A DNA stretch of 64,000 nucleotides, from contig NW_008805063.1 in NCBI RefSeq assembly GCF_000004825.1, positions 857-64,856 of the forward strand, in the 5' to 3' direction. The position numbers and the translations under genes were made by a program. The number at the start of each line of letters is the position of its first letter. Position 1 is the first letter of the stretch. This document shows, piece by piece, positions 12,655 through 24,188 of the stretch. The notes under the pieces were generated by a model. It had not been told where the DNA came from, made no database searches, and saw only the letters and a program-made list of their open reading frames with translations. Source of the DNA: Heterostelium album PN500. Taxonomy: Eukaryota; Evosea; Eumycetozoa; Acytosteliales; Acytosteliaceae.

Positions 12655-13345
12655 AAATGAATTCATCTTATTGAATGGATTTCAATACTCTCAATGTTTT
12701 AGGATAGGAGTGAAATTAGATTTGGCAAATCATATTAAAGAGGTTGAGTGTAAAGATGTAAAAGAAATTGCAAAAGATAAAAGCGGATCCAGAAAGACTC
12801 TTTAGATTAATGAAGACAATGTCTACACTTGATTTCTTTGGTGAAGATGATCGAACCAAAACCAATGGTAAAGATGGATTCTTTGACACCAATGTCATTA
12901 TTATTAAGAAAAGAAAGTGTTAGAACGTTAATACTATTCTCAACTTCCAAACTATTGGTTAATATTGGACTTGATGGATTAGAGGATAGTGGAATGAATG
13001 GAGTATCAGATTTACCAAAAACATTATCCAAATTTTTGGAGTTATTTAAAAGTCCACCAAGAAGAGTTTTCTCAATTCAACATTACAATGAATACATATG
13101 CACTTGAAATTTTTGACTCATGGATGGATTTAGTTGATTTTTCAGAGTTTGAAACTGTAACAGATCTTGGGGGAGGTAATACAAATGTAAAAATATTTAT
13201 TCATTTTTAATTATTTTTTTAGACCTGTAAAGAAAATATTAGAACTTTATCCGAATATTAAAAAAATAATTATATTGCTAAAAAATCTGGTTTCAAAGTT
13301 ATTGATATCAAGAAAAAAAATCAAACAGTTAAATGTTTGGTAATT
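12655..13345 (+). pseudogene. broken O-methyltransferase gene
   Basis: The plus strand carries, in order but in different frames, pieces of a small-molecule O-methyltransferase of the plant-COMT/dictyostelid type. They are GVKLDLANHIKEVECKDV (N-terminal dimerisation helices) near 12711, DPERLFRLMKTMSTLDFF near 12788, an intermediate helical piece at about 12900-13110, FSEFETVTDLGGGN (SAM-binding motif I) near 13140, and KKILELYPNIKKI near 13225. At least three frame changes and several stops separate them and the C-terminal catalytic part is missing after about 13340. The ordered motifs make gene death clearer than intron structure, since no GT-AG intron fits the breaks I checked. Social amoebae carry many such genes, some making signal molecules such as DIF; which paralogue this was is unknown. 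Confidence 0.75.
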
Positions 13346-13540
13346 TTATCAAAATGTTGATTGTCTAAATAAATGTTTTTATATAAAGATATTTATTTAC
13401 TAACTATATAATGCTATTATTTTTACTAATACAAAGGTATAATTGTATAATTATTATTACTATTTTTGTCGGAACTAAATTAAATATTATTTTTTTTAAT
13501 GATTAGTCGATCGATCGATTTTTTTTTTTTTTTTTTTTTT

Positions 13541-16500
13541 TTATGCATTTGTTATATGAGAGAGATCAACTGGTTTATCATCCATGATGTATTCGCCTCT
13601 TTCATTCTGTCTACCCATGGTGATCTTGATAAATACTTCCTCGAGGGTAGAGTTACTGATACCCCAATCTGTGATATGCAATCTTTCTTTGTTTTGTTCA
13701 AATTCCGAGAAGAGAGTTGATAGCTCAACAGAGTTTCTTGGAACCTCGTAGTTGAATGTTCCAGCAAGAGCATTGAGAAGATTGGCCTGTGGAATCTGTT
13801 GGAACAAGAATTTCTGTGCTTCAGTTTCATAACCATGTTCGACAGTCATCATCACCTTGTAACCCTTTCCGAAACGTGATTTCAATTCAGAGCTGCTTCC
13901 AATACACTTGAGTTGTCCACCAACAAACAAACCGAGACGATCGCACAATGCATCAGCTTCCTCCATAGCGTGAGTAGTCAACAACATGGCACACTTTCTC
14001 TTGTAGGCGTTGATGATGTCCCAGAGTTGTTTACGTGATGCTGGATCTAAACCGGTAGATGGCTCATCGAGAAGAACAATCTTTGGATTTCCCATGAGTG
14101 AGCATGCCACAGACAGACGACGTCTCATACCTCCAGAGTAGGCGACCGATCTCTTTCCAGTTTCTTCATGTAGATTAACCTGTTTCAAACCCTCGTAGAC
14201 GGCATTTGACAATTGTTTACCCTTCATATTCTTGATTCTTCCGTAGAACAAAAGATGCTCTTCACCTGTCAAATCGTCCCAGAGTACATTATCCTGTGGA
14301 CATACACCCATGACCATGTGAATACGATCGATATCATTACGAATATCCATACCAAATACCTTGGCGGTACCGTTGGTTGGTGGGAACAAACCAGAGACAC
14401 AAGAGATAGTAGTTGATTTACCGGCACCGTTTGGACCCAGGAAACCAAAACAAATACCCTGGTCGACTCCGAGTGCCAGTGCCTTTACTGCAACCTTTCT
14501 CTTGGCACCACCTTGAGCTGGATATACCTTGTTCAAATCTAATACTTCCAAAGCCAACAGCTCCTTGGTTTCCATTACACGTCTACGCTCTTCGGCAACA
14601 TCGGCTGGCTCACCTTCCATTGTTGGATTCAAGTCGATTGGAGCGACAACAACTTTATCACCTCTCCAGTAGGATGGCTTCAAGAAGAAGAGTGGGTGAC
14701 GTTTTACACCATAGTCTGATGGTAATACCTCTTCCAAGTAGAGTGCCAAAATCAAGAAAATGATTGATTCTATAATGAAGAATCCATAGACGTCGGCCAT
14801 TCCAGAGCTAACAATATCGGCTGCCTTTAAACCGTTCTCACCAAAGGTTACAGAGGTGGCTAGAATCTTCAGACCTCTAAACAGCGAGAATGGCGGGAAC
14901 AGCGAGATGACAAATATTGAGCTGGCTGGAGTCGAGGTGTTGGCCAAAATGTTATTAATTACATTCGATGCGAGAATACCAGTACCGAATACCCAGATAT
15001 ATCCAACGACAGTGCCTGTGTCAGTCTTGGTAAAGAATACCGATGCAAAGAATGCAAAACTAACCAAAAGATGTCCCCATAAGAAAATTAAAAAGAATAT
15101 TGCCAAAGGTGAATTCATAGTGAAATATCTAAATCCTATTAATTGAATAATAAGGTTAAATTAATTACCATGTCAAAAGCTACTATACAGGGTTAAAAAC
15201 TTACTGAATATTGCACCAAGTAACCAAACTAATAACATAGCAAACAAGTATATGGAATATGAGAATATATAAGTTACAAGCCAGTATGTTTTCATTTCAA
15301 GACCCATCATTTTCATGATTTCTCTTAACTTGTTTTCCTTTTCATAAAGAATAATTCTTAATACAACAGGTAGAATCAATTGGAAAATGAAAATATATAA
15401 TGTTGCTAAAAATAAAAATATATATTTAGTTGGCTATTGTATAATCTAATATTATCTGTTTTATACATACGTCCAATCAATGAAATTAAATCGAATCCAA
15501 TGGTTGTTTTTTTGGTTGGGAAATCTTTGACACCATCGAAAATGAATTGTGTGATGTTATTACCGGTGATGAGACGATACGATCTGGTAACAAGAGTGTA
15601 AAACAAACCTAGATCCTTACCGTAGGAAATCGATCTGTTGTACATTAATGTAACTTCAAGTTTATTGTTATCAACAGTTCCAAAGTTATATGCGCCATTG
15701 ACTGTCTGTGTCTTCCACTTGTCGAATATCTGTGTTTTGAATTCATCATAGGTAGCAGGTCCTTCAACAATACCCATTGGATAAACAAAACTAGGTGTAT
15801 CTGAACAATATTGCGCAAAATCACCAAGTATGTACTCTGAGAAAATCAACTTTTAAAAAAAAAACAATCAATATATATTAACTAATTATTATTTCATATC
15901 TATTTTAAATACTTACTGGTACTACCATTTGTTGTGAATTTACATAGGATGGAATTAATTTAGCAATTTCATTGGTTGTATTTGATTTCAATTCATTGAT
16001 ATAGTAGAGATCCTTTGCATATACACTTGGTAAATACTTTAGACAATCTCCAGCGATCGTACTATTTGTATCACTATTTGATTATAATAAAGTTAATAAT
16101 ACTATTTATAAATGTTTGAACATGTACTGTACTTACTAAATGGATGGCATAGTAGCATTGGGATTGAGAATCGCAGGAATCTTTGTACCTTGCATATCAC
16201 CAATATAGTTATCTACAATCTTTTGTAAAATGAATAACAAAATAATCTAGAAACGATAGATATGAATGGAAATGTTTATGAGCTACTTGATCGATGATGA
16301 TCGATGATGATGATACCTATATGCTTTATAGGTTAGTTTTACTTACAAGTAAGAGAGGCATCGAAATTTGACATGCATTCGTTTTGTATTGACGCCATTG
16401 GTAGGTAGAACTCTTTCTAAAGAGTGCATTGAACTGATTGCCAAAGTTTCGCTTGGTGTCGAGCTCATTTGGATCCCTGACCATTTGGTCGGTTTGTGCA

Positions 16501-16595
16501 TAACTGATGGGTCCACTATTATTGCTTGAGGGAGATGATGATGCACCATGGTGATCCCCACCCAAATGGGACATCTCTGTCATTGGAATAGACAT
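13541..16595 (-). CDS. ABCA-family half transporter, one nucleotide-binding domain
   Basis: Six exons (16595-16347, 16246-16137, 16073-15917, 15849-15471, 15405-15205, 15135-13541) give 896 residues. A Ser/Asn-rich cytosolic N-terminus leads to a first membrane helix (LLLIILLFILQ), a long extracytosolic loop of about 200 residues, then six or so helices, and one ATPase domain. That domain has GFLGPNGAGKSTT (Walker A), VAYSGGMRRRLSVA (signature) and IVLLDEPSTGLDP (Walker B). This is the ABCA layout, which moves lipids; a single ATPase domain is half of the animal full-length form but is common in dictyostelids, where halves are thought to pair. The in-frame TTG upstream of 16595 was rejected as start in favour of the ATG followed by SIPMTEM. 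A 24-base T run lies just downstream. Confidence 0.92.
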
Positions 16596-17662
16596 CTTGT
16601 GCAAATCGATCTATCTATATTATCTCACTTTACTCTTATCGATCTAATAATACAACAATAATAATATAAAATAAACAAATAAATAAATATCTATTATTAT
16701 TATAATCTATAAATATACTATAGATTTAAAATTAAATAAAAATTAGTATTAATATTGTAATCTTTTTATAAAAGTAAGGTAGTGATAATACAAAACAAAG
16801 CAAAATTAAACAAAATAAAACAAAATAAAACTAAAACAACAAACAATTAAGAGAAAAGAATAGATTTTACATTCATCAATTGATTGGTTGATAATGACAT
16901 TAGTTGGTGAGTGTTGGCTGTTGAACCTTTTTGTTTGATTGGATTGTGTGTTTTGAACAAGAAACACATAAGAAGGTAATCACATTATTCTTTGTGATAG
17001 TAAAAATAAGAATAGAAAGTGTTGAGTGTGAGTGGTGATGAGCTTATCTTTTTAATAAAAAAATAGATGAAAACAATTTAGTTGTGGTGTTTAATTGTAT
17101 ACACACATATTTATATCTTGAAGAAACAAGAAATGCTTATTCTGTTATTATTTCAATAAAATAATCGAAAAAAGATTTAGTTTCTTTATTATTATAAATA
17201 TATATATTTTGTTGATCAATAATAAGTCACTGAAAAGAGAAAAAAAAACAATAAGTCTTTAAACAAAAATAACCACGATACAGTCATAAACTTAATTATA
17301 GATATGTTTATTTAAACTTTCTAAAAATATTTTAATTTAAAACATCGTTATTCAATTAAAAACTGCGTTTTTTTTCTATTTTGGGTGTGCTTTCGAGATA
17401 ATAACGCTATCAACGCAACACCATGATAAATTTTTTCTAAATCACAGTGCGAACGATGCGCAAACAATTTTGGTTTTGTTTTTTTAAAAGCGTGATCTTT
17501 TATTTAACTTTGTCAATATCAAGTGTAATTATGATTCTACAAATAAACAGATTTTTATTTCTATATAAGATGAAATTTTGCTTGATGTGCCACGACAGCT
17601 GCTATGTCAACTTGGTGAAATTCATATAAAAGCAGGTTTATGAAATCATTCATTTCAAAAAA
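16596..17662. other. intergenic, no gene seen
   Basis: Probable promoter region of the ABCA gene followed by A+T-rich DNA up to the tRNA-Cys gene. A plus-strand 60-codon frame at 17447-17629 is hydrophobic by base composition and has no recognisable motif. Confidence 0.5.
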
Positions 17663-17734
17663 GGTGACATAGCTCAGTGGTAGAGTAGAGGACTGCAAAT
17701 CCTTTGGTCGACGGTTCAATCCCGCCTGTTACCT
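17663..17734 (+). tRNA. tRNA-Cys (GCA)
   Basis: A complete cloverleaf can be drawn. The acceptor arms are GGTGACA and TGTTACC (one G-T pair), the D stem GCTC/GAGT, the anticodon stem GAGGA/TCCTT with loop CTGCAAA (anticodon GCA), and the T arm has TTCAATC with one A-C mismatch in its stem. No intron. No run of four or more T follows until 17770-17773, beyond the GC-rich motif described separately. Confidence 0.93.
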
Positions 17735-17749
17735 CTATAAAAATTTATT

Positions 17750-17765
17750 CCCGCAGGCGGTAAAT
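17750..17765 (+). promoter_or_regulatory. GC-rich motif downstream of tRNA-Cys
   Basis: CCCGCAGGCGGTAAAT begins 15 bases after the tRNA 3' end. Similar blocks sit 18 and 19 bases after the tRNA-Met and tRNA-Asn genes, all in the tRNA's own orientation. It does not read as a B box (GGTTCGA). Function unknown. Confidence 0.5.
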
Positions 17766-17773
17766 ATAATTTT

Positions 17774-17788
17774 GGTTGTTGTGTAATA
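17774..17788 (+). repeat. target-site duplication, left copy
   Basis: GGTTGTTGTGTAATA is found here and again at 18210-18224 on either side of the LINE fragment, identical over all 15 bases. Confidence 0.9.
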
Positions 17789-18209
17789 CAACATCTACAA
17801 ATTGCCAACTACGAAGACGAATGGTCACTGGAAAAATCTACTACTCACTTCTACCTCTGCGATGAATCATCAGACCTAACAGCGATCATCTACCACAACA
17901 TTTGGAAACATGTCAGTTCAATTCTATTCAGTCAAGATGACAAAATACTCGATTTCTCCAACCAATCTATTATATCCGACTTCGATATCCACAGAAACAT
18001 TCTAAAATTAATAAACAACACTCCAACACCAGCCAACTAATCAAGTAAATGAAATTAACTCTCTTCCCAACCTGCCAACTAATTAATTAAATCAACCAAC
18101 AACTAAAAAGAAAAAAAATAGACTACGAAAAAAACTTGATGGTAAATCCATCCTTTTAATACAACTTTTAATAAAACATGTATACCACTTTAGTTATTAT
18201 AAAAAAAAA
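17789..18209 (+). mobile_element. 5'-truncated LINE (TRE-like non-LTR retrotransposon) beside tRNA-Cys
   Basis: The insert is 421 bases long, flanked by a perfect 15-bp duplication and ending in an A tract (18201-18209). It carries the last 80 or so codons of a LINE ORF2 (ending FDIHRNILKLINNTPTPAN then stop at about 18040) and a 3' UTR. The piece IIYHNIWKHVSSILF resembles the C-terminal region of LINE ORF2 proteins. It is inserted 39 bases downstream of the tRNA-Cys gene in the same orientation. Dictyostelium TRE elements are known to target tRNA flanks, with TRE3 choosing the downstream side; assignment to that clade is inference from position. Confidence 0.8.
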
Positions 18210-18224
18210 GGTTGTTGTGTAATA
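18210..18224 (+). repeat. target-site duplication, right copy
   Basis: Second perfect copy of GGTTGTTGTGTAATA, immediately after the A tract of the LINE fragment. Confidence 0.9.
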
Positions 18225-18252
18225 TTTTGTAAAGTAGTAATTATACAATACC

Positions 18253-18385
18253 TGAGGTTTTGTAAATCTATTTCCAAAAAAAGCGATTAAATTATCGTTA
18301 AATGTTATGTTCTTAATATATTAATAATATCATCTAGTATTCTTAATGTTGTTCATTTCCATTTGGCTATTAATATTTCGATATG
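18253..18385. repeat. direct repeat, copy 1
   Basis: This stretch matches 18488-18660 with a few substitutions and two deletions (it lacks 'catcacatttttggttcat' and a 'gatttccaatctgatgtttgtt' segment). The longer copy lies inside a minus-strand open frame. Copy 1 is therefore a truncated local duplicate. Confidence 0.8.
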
Positions 18386-18796
18386 TAGTCGAATTTTTTT
18401 TCATTTTTTATTATTCCAAATTTGTAAAAACTGAAATAAGTGGGGTACGACTTTCTGAAGTGAAATATGGCTGGATGTGTTAATTTGTTTTGTAAATGTA
18501 TTTCCAAAAAAACGATTAAATTATCGTTGAATGTTATGTTCTTAATATCATCACATTTTTGGTTCATAATATCATCTAGTATATTCTTAATGTTGTTGAT
18601 TTCCAATCTGATGTTTGTTGATTTCCATTTGGCGATTGATATTTCGACTACATATATCACCATCAAAGCACAACTCCAATTCGAATACCTTATCCAAATA
18701 TTCATCATCTCTTTCTGTAGTATTACAGTCAAGAGTTCTTAGTAACTTCTTACTTCTACAAATAGATTCTTTTGTTCTAAATATCGATCCAAACAC
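18370..18796 (-). pseudogene. unrecognised gene fragment, two overlapping frames
   Basis: Minus-strand frames 18796-18587 (FGSIFRTKESICRSKKLL, then an acidic Cys-containing stretch) and 18732-18370 (ending near FRKSYPTYFSFYKFG) follow one another with coding-like composition. They may be parts of one gene broken by a frame change at about 18610. I do not recognise it. Part of it is duplicated at 18253-18385, and it lies between two LINE relics, so it is probably dead. Confidence 0.3.
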
Positions 18797-19067
18797 ATGT
18801 CAATTTGATTAAATGTCAATCCACCAATACCTTCAAATACTTTGAAAACTTATATATTAATTCTAACTTTTTTTTTTTTTTTTTGTAAATAAATAGGTAA
18901 ACACACTGAAAACAATAAATCTATTAAGATGTCAAATAGGAGTAGACACTGCAAGGTTATTTCTCTCTCTTTTGATCTGAAAACAATCCAATTGTTTTTG
19001 CACCCTTAACATGTGATTTCGTCTAATTCCAGTTTATTATTCGTTTCCCAACAAGGATGTTTGGTTT

Positions 19068-19523
19068 TCAGAGCTTTGCATAGTTTGATAGAGTCACTTT
19101 TACTTCACAGTTGTTATGACAACACTGCTTCGAATTTATATCTGCATTCACTTGGAATGGCTGCTCCCAATGTGACTTTTTCATTTCATTGGGGTGCTTT
19201 TCTCTCTTGTGCCTATTGAGTTTGGTCAATTCACTATAAGAATATAAACAATGCTCACACTTGAATTTAACACTATTAACGTGGTATGTATTTATTTTAG
19301 AAACTGAACTATTACTATTACTAATACTACTACTACTACTACCACTACTACTACTACTAATACTACTAATATAATTATTTTCATTTTCAATCACTTCGAA
19401 CAAAATATTTAAGCCATAATTTATTATTTCAATTTCCTCATCATTGAATATACACTTCTTGTTATCATTTTCTTTGGTAGACTCTGGTTGCTCCAACTTA
19501 AACTTAAACATATAGTTTTCCAT
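19068..19523 (-). CDS. C2H2 zinc-finger-like protein
   Basis: One open frame of 151 residues starts MENYMFKFKLEQPES. After an acidic region and a Ser/Asn run (residues 55-72) comes a clear C2H2 finger, KFKCEHCLYSYSELTKLNRH followed by KREKH (Cys-x2-Cys-x12-His-x4-His). A second Cys/His-rich stretch (QCCHNNCEVKVTLSNYAKL) stops before its histidines, so the frame may be cut short. The gene may be a nucleic-acid-binding protein or a truncated relic. A partial duplicate of its coding DNA lies at 19830-19960. Neighbours are repeats, so it belongs to the accessory island. Confidence 0.45.
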   Translation of the reverse strand: MENYMFKFKLEQPESTKENDNKKCIFNDEEIEIINYGLNILFEVIENENNYISSISSSSSGSSSSSISNSNSSVSKINTYHVNSVKFKCEHCLYSYSELTKLNRHKREKHPNEMKKSHWEQPFQVNADINSKQCCHNNCEVKVTLSNYAKL

Positions 19524-19829
19524 CTTTTAAAAAAAAATCATAACTAGAATAATATAATATATTCTGTATACAGGTAACAATTAAAAAAAAAAAAAAATTA
19601 AAAAAAATTAAAAAAAAAAATTAAAAAAAAATTGTGGGTGACCACACAACTGCCAAATTTTTTTTGTTTTTCAGTGAGGATGAGAATCTTGCTTGGGGTT
19701 CAAAAGTACCTACTACGTTTTACCAAATATAGGTGCTTTTTTTCAATTATTTTTATAAAAAACATGCTAACAATGTGTGAGATAGGGGTTTAAATCATTT
19801 TTTTAGACGTACGAGTCCCCGGAGTGTAC

Positions 19830-19960
19830 TAATACAATTATTTTCATTTTCAATCACTTCGAACAAAATATTCAAGCCATAATCAGTCGAAACGTGATCT
19901 CTTGGGTTATCATTTATTATTTAATTTCCTCATCATTGAATACACACTTCTTGTTAATGA
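19830..19960. repeat. partial duplicate of the zinc-finger gene with a 29-base insert
   Basis: The stretch matches 19364-19470 closely, interrupted by about 29 extra bases (starting cagtcgaaacgtgatc) in the middle. It carries no complete reading frame. Confidence 0.8.
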
Positions 19961-20319
19961 TTTAAACAATGTATAAATATTTTATTTAATAAAATAAAGT
20001 CTCTACGATCTGTAAACTATTTTATTATCTATTATACTTAAGTTATCTTATTATCATAATGAATATCAACTTTAATTTAAACAATCAATGGCATACCTTA
20101 AAGTGATATGTGTGGATTGCTTGTTTAAATAGTGGCCTGTACTCGTTGACATTCAAGTTCTGATATTTGTATAAATTCTAATGTTATATGAGGTATAAAA
20201 GTGTGTTTTTTTTATATTACTTGATGACATATTTATGTTGTTTTTATATAAATATATATATCCATTGGCCGTGGCCACACTCTAGTTTCTTACATAAAGT
20301 AAAGTGTTATACTTTGCAA

Positions 20320-21370
20320 ACAAATAGGATCGATGTAATCTGGGTACTCTACTTCATGTTGGTACACCAGTACATCTCGTTGATCTAATCATGAACATGA
20401 TCTGGCTCTACTGTTCAAGTTCTAGTCAATGGCTATCTCACTGACCCAATCGCACTTATCCGTGGTACCAAACACGGCGATCCACATTCGGCCACTCTGT
20501 TCCTTCTAGTCATTGAATGCTTGTATTGTTGCATCAGGTTGTGCCCTGCTGCTGGACCACCAATAAACGACCATGGACACACTCAAAATCAACCAATTCG
20601 CCGAAGATTCTGCCACTTATTCACCTTCATCCAACACCAAGCTGCGAATGTTTGATATGCTCTGAGATGCCACCTCGTCCCTGGTTAATCCAGCCAAGTC
20701 AGTCATTATCAAAATTGGTGACCACACAGACGAGAAAACGTACCCATCGATCATTTACTACTAGAAGATACCAATATCTAGATCTACTGAAAGATACCTG
20801 GGTCTGTACTTCACGTCCGAAGGATTGCATCTTTAACTTGATTCTCTGATCAACTCTATTAAAGGACACCTGATCCGTTGGAAAACAACTGGTGTCACTT
20901 TACGAACCAAGATGGCCATAGTCAAAAGCTACACACTCTCTAAGCTCACCTACAACATGTACGTCGATAGATTTACCGATGAGGAAGTCAAGAAACTGGA
21001 TAACATAATAGCTTGTTACCTGTGGTCGTCCAACTCCAATCCGTTCAATGAATAAAAACACAATGAAAAAGACCAGAGCAGTACAACCATGGTTACGTGG
21101 TGGCATCTCGCTTTGGGACATGCAACTTTGTAATGACGCGCAACATGTGTGGATATTCAACAGATTCCTATTGTTTCACCATCTTCTGATTCTTCCAAAG
21201 TTTGTTACTTATTATACCAGTTGGATATCTCAAATCCAATGCAGATCTATCACCTCGCCATATCTCAATCTATGTTTTACTCTGTGGCACCGATTGGCAC
21301 TTCATCTCAAGCATCATGACAACAAAATCAGCAAAACCTATTCTGATTGATGGTCGTATTTGTTTATCAA
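20320..21370 (+). mobile_element. decayed LINE reverse-transcriptase fragment
   Basis: Plus-strand pieces in changing frames match a non-LTR reverse transcriptase. TPVHLVDLIMNMIWLYCSSS lies near 20360, then VLVNGYLTDPIALIRGTKHG running into DPHSATLFLLVIECL (RT motif RGxxxGDPxSxxLFxLxxE) near 20415-20520. Later pieces near 20900-21370 read like the post-RT region. At least five frame changes or stops are present. Neither end is defined and no target-site duplication was found. It lies about 2 kb beyond the younger LINE fragment and seems much older. Confidence 0.75.
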
Positions 21371-22277
21371 AACTGTATTATAAATCCATTCATTAATAAT
21401 CAACTCCAAATCACAACAAATAACTTTTGTTAAATAATTATCTTAAGTAGTACCAACATCCATAGTATACAACATAATAGACAAAAACAATATAATAAAC
21501 AATGACAACCTAACTAATTTATTTGAATTTGAACATCTTCTAATTGATTACTTTCTTAAATAATATTCATAATTAAAAATTATATATATCTAAATAACTT
21601 AGGTTTAAAAAAAAATGGAAAAAAAAATTAAGAACGAATAGAAAGCATTGCATTGAGAATTTGATGACAACCAGTGAAACCTTAAGCTAATTTCATGCAT
21701 TTGAAAGAAAAATTATACTAAATACTTACAAAAAAATATGTTTGAGCAGTTGTGCAGTGACAGCCAAATCAAATATAAAACAAAAACAATGACAACTTTG
21801 AGGGGTGACCAAAAGACTATCTAGATATTATATCTTGTGTATGCCGAACGATTTTTTATATTGATGATATCATTTGATATTTTTGTAGATTTCTCACACC
21901 TGGTACTGGTACCATATTCTATCAAAAAAGTTTCTTTATAGATCTTTGCTTTTTTTCTAAAAAACTTTTTTTACTATTAACAAGTTTGGTTGGATAAACT
22001 ATTATTCAAATAACTATAACAATTGACTTTCGTATTTTTTAAAAAATCTTTTATTTTTTCTGCAAAGTTGACTTTTTTTTTTTGTAAATAAAGAATCTAA
22101 ACTGTTTAAGATATTTATTTGTAAAAAAAGAATTTAATTAATTTAAATTTGACCTTAGTTTGGCAAACAACCCCAACCTTTTACATTCAAAAGAATTGTA
22201 CTTTTTTTTTTATAATTGACTTTTTGTTTTATAAACTATTAATATTTATATTTTAAGAATAAACTCAATAAGATAAA
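21371..22277. other. intergenic, no gene seen
   Basis: A+T-rich spacer upstream of the Mpo1-like gene. It contains a GGTACTGGTACC near-palindrome at about 21902-21913 and several T/A runs. TTGATGA-like strings at 21660 and 21860 lack a matching CTGA box, so I do not call snoRNAs. Confidence 0.5.
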
Positions 22278-22683
22278 ATGTCAACCAAAGATATCGTTGT
22301 ATATACTACTTTTGAAGATTTCTATCCATTCTATTTGAAGGAACATACCAATCGTACCAACAGGTAATCATAATTTTAATTATAATCACTCAGTAATCAA
22401 CTCTTTTACTAACAGCTTTTTCTAACAACCAACTATAATATCATTCTATAGACGTTTACATTTCGTAGGTACTACATTGGCATTATTGACATTTTTGTAT
22501 ATTTTCGCTACTGGTAGTTTCTCATTGCTCTGGTTACCATTTGTTCTTGGATATGGATTTGCCTGGGTAGGACACTTCTTCTTCCAAAAGAATAAGCCAG
22601 CCACCTTCAAATATCCATGGTTCTCATTCCAAGGTGACATGAGAATGTACAAATCGATCTGGACTGGTAAAATCAAGTTTTAA
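22278..22683 (+). CDS. Mpo1-like / DUF962 small membrane protein
   Basis: Exons 22278-22363 and 22452-22683 give 105 residues. The protein opens FEDFYPFYLKEHTNRTNRRL then HFVGT, has two hydrophobic helices, and ends with WVGHFFFQKN...TFKYPWFSFQGDMRMY. The conserved His of YLxEH, HFVGT and GHFFF matches the DUF962 family. Yeast Mpo1 is an ER-associated dioxygenase that alpha-oxidises 2-hydroxy fatty acids in phytosphingosine breakdown; this shorter relative could share that chemistry, which is inference. Length is like the short bacterial/eukaryotic members. Confidence 0.85.
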
Positions 22684-22931
22684 ATGATTACAATCACTGG
22701 TGAAAACAAAATACAGTTCAAATGACCAATCCACTCTCTCAGATAGACAACAAGATGATCATAATTTTTATAACAACGCCCAAATCACATTGGAAATCTA
22801 AATAAATTCATTTAATCAATAAATTTATAGATATTCACAACAAACAAAATAATCCATTACCCCAACAATTCAAAGAATTAAAAAGTATGTAAATGTGTAA
22901 CTTGTGTTATTAAAAGAGTTTGGTTAGTTTA

Positions 22932-24188
22932 TTAAATATTATCATTATTATAGTTATAGTCATCAATTATGAAATCATCAATTTCACTTATATTTTGTAG
23001 TTGTTGATGTGATTGAGATGATCTCCTACTACCACTACTGTTGCTATTCAAGAGTGAGTCAAACTCATCGTCATCATCGTAGGTGATGATCAGACTCTCC
23101 CTATCGATATCCAATAGTGTATCTTTATATTCTCTACTCTTTCTACATCTACAAACATACTTTTCAAAAAACTCGATATATCTTGAAACAAATCCTTCAT
23201 TCACTCCATATACTATACAATTTAAAAACCCTATAGGTACAATTATATTGTTAGTTACATTTTTAATTCTACTTTTGCTTAAAAAACAAAATATCAATAA
23301 TTTTACCTTGTAATGGTTGTAACATTAATTGAAAAGCGAATAAACCAAAAACAGGATTGTTTGGTGATGAGAAATTCTGAATACTATTGATAATCGATGG
23401 TAATTGAGAGATTGCAAAGGCTATAATATAAAATGAAACTATAACATTCATCCTCGACACAATAGTATTGGCGTGTTGTGATATTTTCCACCTAAAACAT
23501 TGATTTAAACAATTAATATTATTTAAAACAGTTTTTAATATATAGTTTACCTAATACATATAAATATAGTTATATTCATTAAAAATACTATTAACAAAGG
23601 AAGATAAAATAATAATCTAAATAAACTTTTTGGATTCTCTATAAAACACCTTGAAAGGGAAAAGAAAAGGAGATATAAATAAAATTGATAAATAAATGAT
23701 GGATATTTAAGAATTACTTACCAAGATCCAGTTATACCAAATATATTAAACTTTAAAGAGATTAATGTTAAAACTAAAGGTATTCCCCAGTTTATATAAT
23801 GAAAATATTTCATTAGGTAACCTAGTTCATATCGATTGGTAAAGAATACCAAGAAAAGTGATATTGATATACACATTGTCCAAAAGTAGGAAGATGTCAA
23901 AAAAAAGAGTAATCCCATTGCCTGTATGTCGCATGCCATTTTAGAACCTCTCCCAAATGGTAGGTATGATAGTGCCGCCATCAAGTCACATATACTGAGA
24001 TAGAATATCAATGTCGAAGCAAACGACCGAACATCTCTAAACAATATATAGGTTATAATGATAAACAAAGCACCTACACATCCGAATGAAACTGAAACAA
24101 ATGAAATCTGATCTAATTGTAAAATCTCTAGATCCGAAAACTGTTGATCTGCCATACTATTTTCATAACTATTATTACTGCTGTTCAT
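22932..24188 (-). CDS. cAMP receptor-like GPCR (Crl family)
   Basis: Exons 24188-23722, 23649-23551, 23491-23307 and 23230-22932 give 349 residues. The order is a short Asn/Ser-rich N-terminus without signal peptide, then seven hydrophobic segments and a Ser/Asp-rich cytosolic tail. 'FASTLIFYLSICDLMAALSY' marks helix 2, 'CFIENP' the loop before helix 5, and GFLNCIVYGVNEG helix 7, all as in Dictyostelium cAR and Crl receptors. The tail carries Ser clusters suitable for phosphorylation. It probably signals through G proteins at the plasma membrane; the ligand is unknown. The ERY-type and cAMP-specific residues were not assessed. Confidence 0.87.

Noticed and set aside
21660-21900. C/D-box snoRNA candidates (TTGATGA strings)
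   Set aside because: No CTGA box at suitable distance and no terminal stem.
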